NCBI GenBank assembly: GCA_001890945.1
Contig: MLAX01000003.1
Coordinates: 558,001-622,000 of the forward strand
DNA from: Alphaproteobacteria bacterium AO1-B
GTDB taxonomy: Bacteria; Pseudomonadota; Alphaproteobacteria; Rhizobiales; Stappiaceae
DNA length: 64,000 nt
Direction of reading: 5' to 3'
The notes beneath the pieces were generated by a model. That model was not told the DNA's origin, ran no database searches, and was given only the letters and a program-made list of their open reading frames with translations. Made by a program: the position numbers and the translations under genes. Below are positions 62,005 through 64,000 of the stretch, piece by piece (the stretch's first letter is position 1; every line of letters begins with the position of its first letter).

Positions 62005-64000
62005 TTACGCCTTGCCGGTCACCTGAAGTGCAAAGGCTTGCACGAGGGCAACTTCCTTCAGCCGGTCAAAACGTCCCGATGCCCCGCCATGTCCGGCGTC
62101 CATATTGGTTTTGAGCATTACGAGACTGTCGCCGGTTTTGGTCGCACGGAGTTTTGCAACCCACTTGGCCGGTTCCCAGTAGGTCACGCGCGGGTCGGTC
62201 AGACCTGCAAGGGCGAAGATCGGCGGGTAGTCCTTGGTTTCGACATTGTCATAAGGCGAATACGAAGCGATGTACTCATAGGCGCCCTTGTCGGTAATGG
62301 GGTTGCCCCACTCAGGCCATTCCGGCGGGGTGAGGGGCAACGTGTCATCCAGCATGGTTGCCAGCACATCGACAAACGGGACTTCAGCAACGATGCCGCC
62401 GAATTTCTCCGGCGCCATGTTCGAGATTGCACCCATCAGCATACCGCCGGCCGATCCGCCCTGCGCAATGATCTTCTCGTGGCTTGTGAAGCCGTCCTTG
62501 ACCAGATGATCTGCCGCCGCGATGAAATCTGTGAAGGTGTTCTTCTTATTCTCCCGCCGTCCGGCCTTGTACCAGCCGAAGCCTTTTTCCTTGCCGCCGC
62601 GGATATGCGCAATGGCATAGACAAACCCGCGATCGACCAGCGAAAGACTGTTCGTGTTGAAGCTGGCCGGGATGGAAATGCCATAAGACCCATAGCCATA
62701 GAGCAAGAGTGGGGCCGAGCCGTCCAGCGGTGTGTCTTTCCGGTAGAGAATTGAGACCGGTACCGTTTCGCCGTCAGCCGCCGGTGCCATCAAGCGCCGG
62801 GTGACGTAGTCATCGGCCTTATGGCCGGAGGGCACTTCCTGTTCCTTGCGTAAGGTGCGTGCGCCCGTTGCGACATTGTAGTCGAACGTTTGTGACGGCG
62901 TCGTCATGGATGAATAGGAAAAGCGGATGATCTCTGTGTCGAATTCATACCCGCCAGACAATCCCAGCGAATAAGCTTCCTCGTCAAAGGCGACATAATG
63001 TTCGTCGCCGTCTGCAAGGTTACGAATGACAATCCGCGGCAAGCCATCTTCCCGCTCTAAACGGGTCATGAATGTCTTGTAGACGCAGTGGGACAGGATC
63101 AGGCACCCGGCCTTGTGCGGCACCAGATCGCGCCAGTTTTCCCGGCCTGGTGTGGCTTTCGGAGCCGTCACAATCTTGAAGTCTTCCGCGCCGTCGGCGT
63201 TGGTCAGGATGTAAAGCGTGTCGCCATGGTCATCGACGGAATACTCGATGCCGGTTTCGCGAGCAGCGATCAGGGCGGGCGCTGTTGTGGGCTGATCCGC
63301 CGGGATCATCCAGATTTCGGACGTCTCGTGATCATGAATGTCGATGACAATCGTGTTGCCGGACTGCGTTTTGCCGACACCCATGAAGAAGCCAGGGTCT
63401 TTTTCTTCGTAGACGAGCACATCTGTTGCTGGGTCCGTACCAATTTCATGTCGGAACAGTTTGGACGGCCGGTGATTGGCATCAAGGCGGATGTAAAAGA
63501 CATATTTGCTGTCCGCGCAGAAAACACCGCCGCCGCTCGTGTCTTCGATGACGTAACCGGTGTCTTCACCTGTCTCTAGATTGCGGAACTGGAGAGAATA
63601 ATACTCAGACCCCTTGTCGTCGTAGGCCCAGGCCAACAGCTTATGGTCCGTGGAATGGCTGGCGCCGCCGATCTTGAAATAGGCTTTGCCGTCGGCCTCC
63701 TTGTCACCATCCAGCAAGATAGTCTCTTCACCACCATCGCGCGGTGTTCGGTAGAAGATCGGCTGCTGTCCGCCCGTCTTGTATTTCAGGCTGTAGGCAT
63801 AAGGGCCATCAGGGGAGGGAACCGCGCTGTCATCTTCCTTGATGCGGCCTCGCATTTCGGAAAACAACGTTTCCTGCAAAGCTTTCGTCGGCGCCATTTG
63901 CGCCTCGTGATAGGCGTTTTCCGCTTCAAGATACGCCCGGATATCTGCATCCAGTACACTGGGGTCTTTCATGACCTGCTGCCAATTGTCGGCCCGCAGC
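62005..64000 (-). CDS. ptrB: Oligopeptidase B (S9A prolyl oligopeptidase family), N-terminus outside window
   Basis: Cytosolic serine peptidase cleaving oligopeptides after basic residues. The Ser nucleophile is in GGSAGG, Asp in LTDPRVTYWEP and His in DAGHGGASGRF. The beta-propeller precedes it. The protein continues in frame to the window edge (LRADNWQQV before MKDPSV), so the ATG at 63972 is internal; about 664 residues are visible against a usual 690-720. Confidence 0.95.
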   Translation of the reverse strand, partial: LRADNWQQVMKDPSVLDADIRAYLEAENAYHEAQMAPTKALQETLFSEMRGRIKEDDSAVPSPDGPYAYSLKYKTGGQQPIFYRTPRDGGEETILLDGDKEADGKAYFKIGGASHSTDHKLLAWAYDDKGSEYYSLQFRNLETGEDTGYVIEDTSGGGVFCADSKYVFYIRLDANHRPSKLFRHEIGTDPATDVLVYEEKDPGFFMGVGKTQSGNTIVIDIHDHETSEIWMIPADQPTTAPALIAARETGIEYSVDDHGDTLYILTNADGAEDFKIVTAPKATPGRENWRDLVPHKAGCLILSHCVYKTFMTRLEREDGLPRIVIRNLADGDEHYVAFDEEAYSLGLSGGYEFDTEIIRFSYSSMTTPSQTFDYNVATGARTLRKEQEVPSGHKADDYVTRRLMAPAADGETVPVSILYRKDTPLDGSAPLLLYGYGSYGISIPASFNTNSLSLVDRGFVYAIAHIRGGKEKGFGWYKAGRRENKKNTFTDFIAAADHLVKDGFTSHEKIIAQGGSAGGMLMGAISNMAPEKFGGIVAEVPFVDVLATMLDDTLPLTPPEWPEWGNPITDKGAYEYIASYSPYDNVETKDYPPIFALAGLTDPRVTYWEPAKWVAKLRATKTGDSLVMLKTNMDAGHGGASGRFDRLKEVALVQAFALQVTGKA

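Overview
The window is a chromosomal stretch of an alphaproteobacterium. GC is moderately high, genes are dense on both strands, and several families are typical of that class: the ATP-synthase zeta inhibitor (DUF1476), a purS / tiny membrane protein / purQ cluster, bolA-grxD next to purL, TRAP transporters, and GTCATCCCGG-type extragenic palindromes. The mix resembles marine Hyphomicrobiales of the Stappiaceae type (Roseibium/Labrenzia), but that placement is inference from gene content only. No rRNA, tRNA, CRISPR array, integrase or transposase was seen.

Layout. 0-8.6 kb: murI (5' end outside the window), an EAL-CBS-GGDEF protein with degenerate active sites, rpsD, a solute-binding protein, zinT with a Zur-type operator, ttcA, and a DUF427/class III adenylate cyclase fusion. 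8.8-13.6 kb: an AceE-like ThDP decarboxylase/dehydrogenase, two Lrp/AsnC regulators and methionine gamma-lyase. These look like an mde-type methionine catabolism locus: methionine to 2-oxobutyrate to propionyl-CoA. 13.6-18.8 kb: pyrophosphate-type phosphofructokinase, a gene remnant and a KAP-family P-loop NTPase, bracketed by clusters of composite palindromic repeats; this is the most island-like segment. 18.8-29.9 kb: gap with an N-terminal extension, grxD, bolA, purL, a small accessory block (MocR regulator, DUF1127, peroxiredoxin-like protein with a divergent AraC regulator), DUF2164, purQ, a 35-residue membrane protein, purS, purC and the zeta inhibitor. 30-33.5 kb: HpcH/HpaI aldolase, RBBP9-like hydrolase, NAD-dependent epimerase and a LuxR-type regulator without a luxI. 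34-38 kb: mutA-mutB (methylmalonyl-CoA mutase), which would take propionyl-CoA from methionine breakdown on to succinyl-CoA. 38-41 kb: PilZ-like protein, XRE regulator with two tandem DUF2975 membrane proteins, and an Omp25-like porin. 41-45 kb: a TRAP transporter whose small membrane subunit carries an extra TM2-like and coiled-coil half. 45-53 kb: haloacid dehalogenase, VOC protein, aminotransferase with an upstream coupled small ORF, a Cys-rich secreted protein, an MFS exporter, two paralogous orphan binding proteins, a thermonuclease with a frameshifted tail, and a DUF6159 membrane protein. 53-64 kb: sodB, cytochrome c', dihaem cytochrome c, GNAT, a coupled RidA/DUF2798/monooxygenase operon with a divergent LysR, a lipoprotein, an unusual acidic protein of unknown family, an oligopeptide-type binding protein, and oligopeptidase B (5' end outside the window).

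The window is mostly ordinary chromosome. The segments most worth a second look are the KAP/remnant/repeat segment, the mde-plus-mutAB catabolic logic, the TM2-coiled-coil-DctQ fusion, the cyclase fusion, and the acidic protein at 58.9-60.0 kb.
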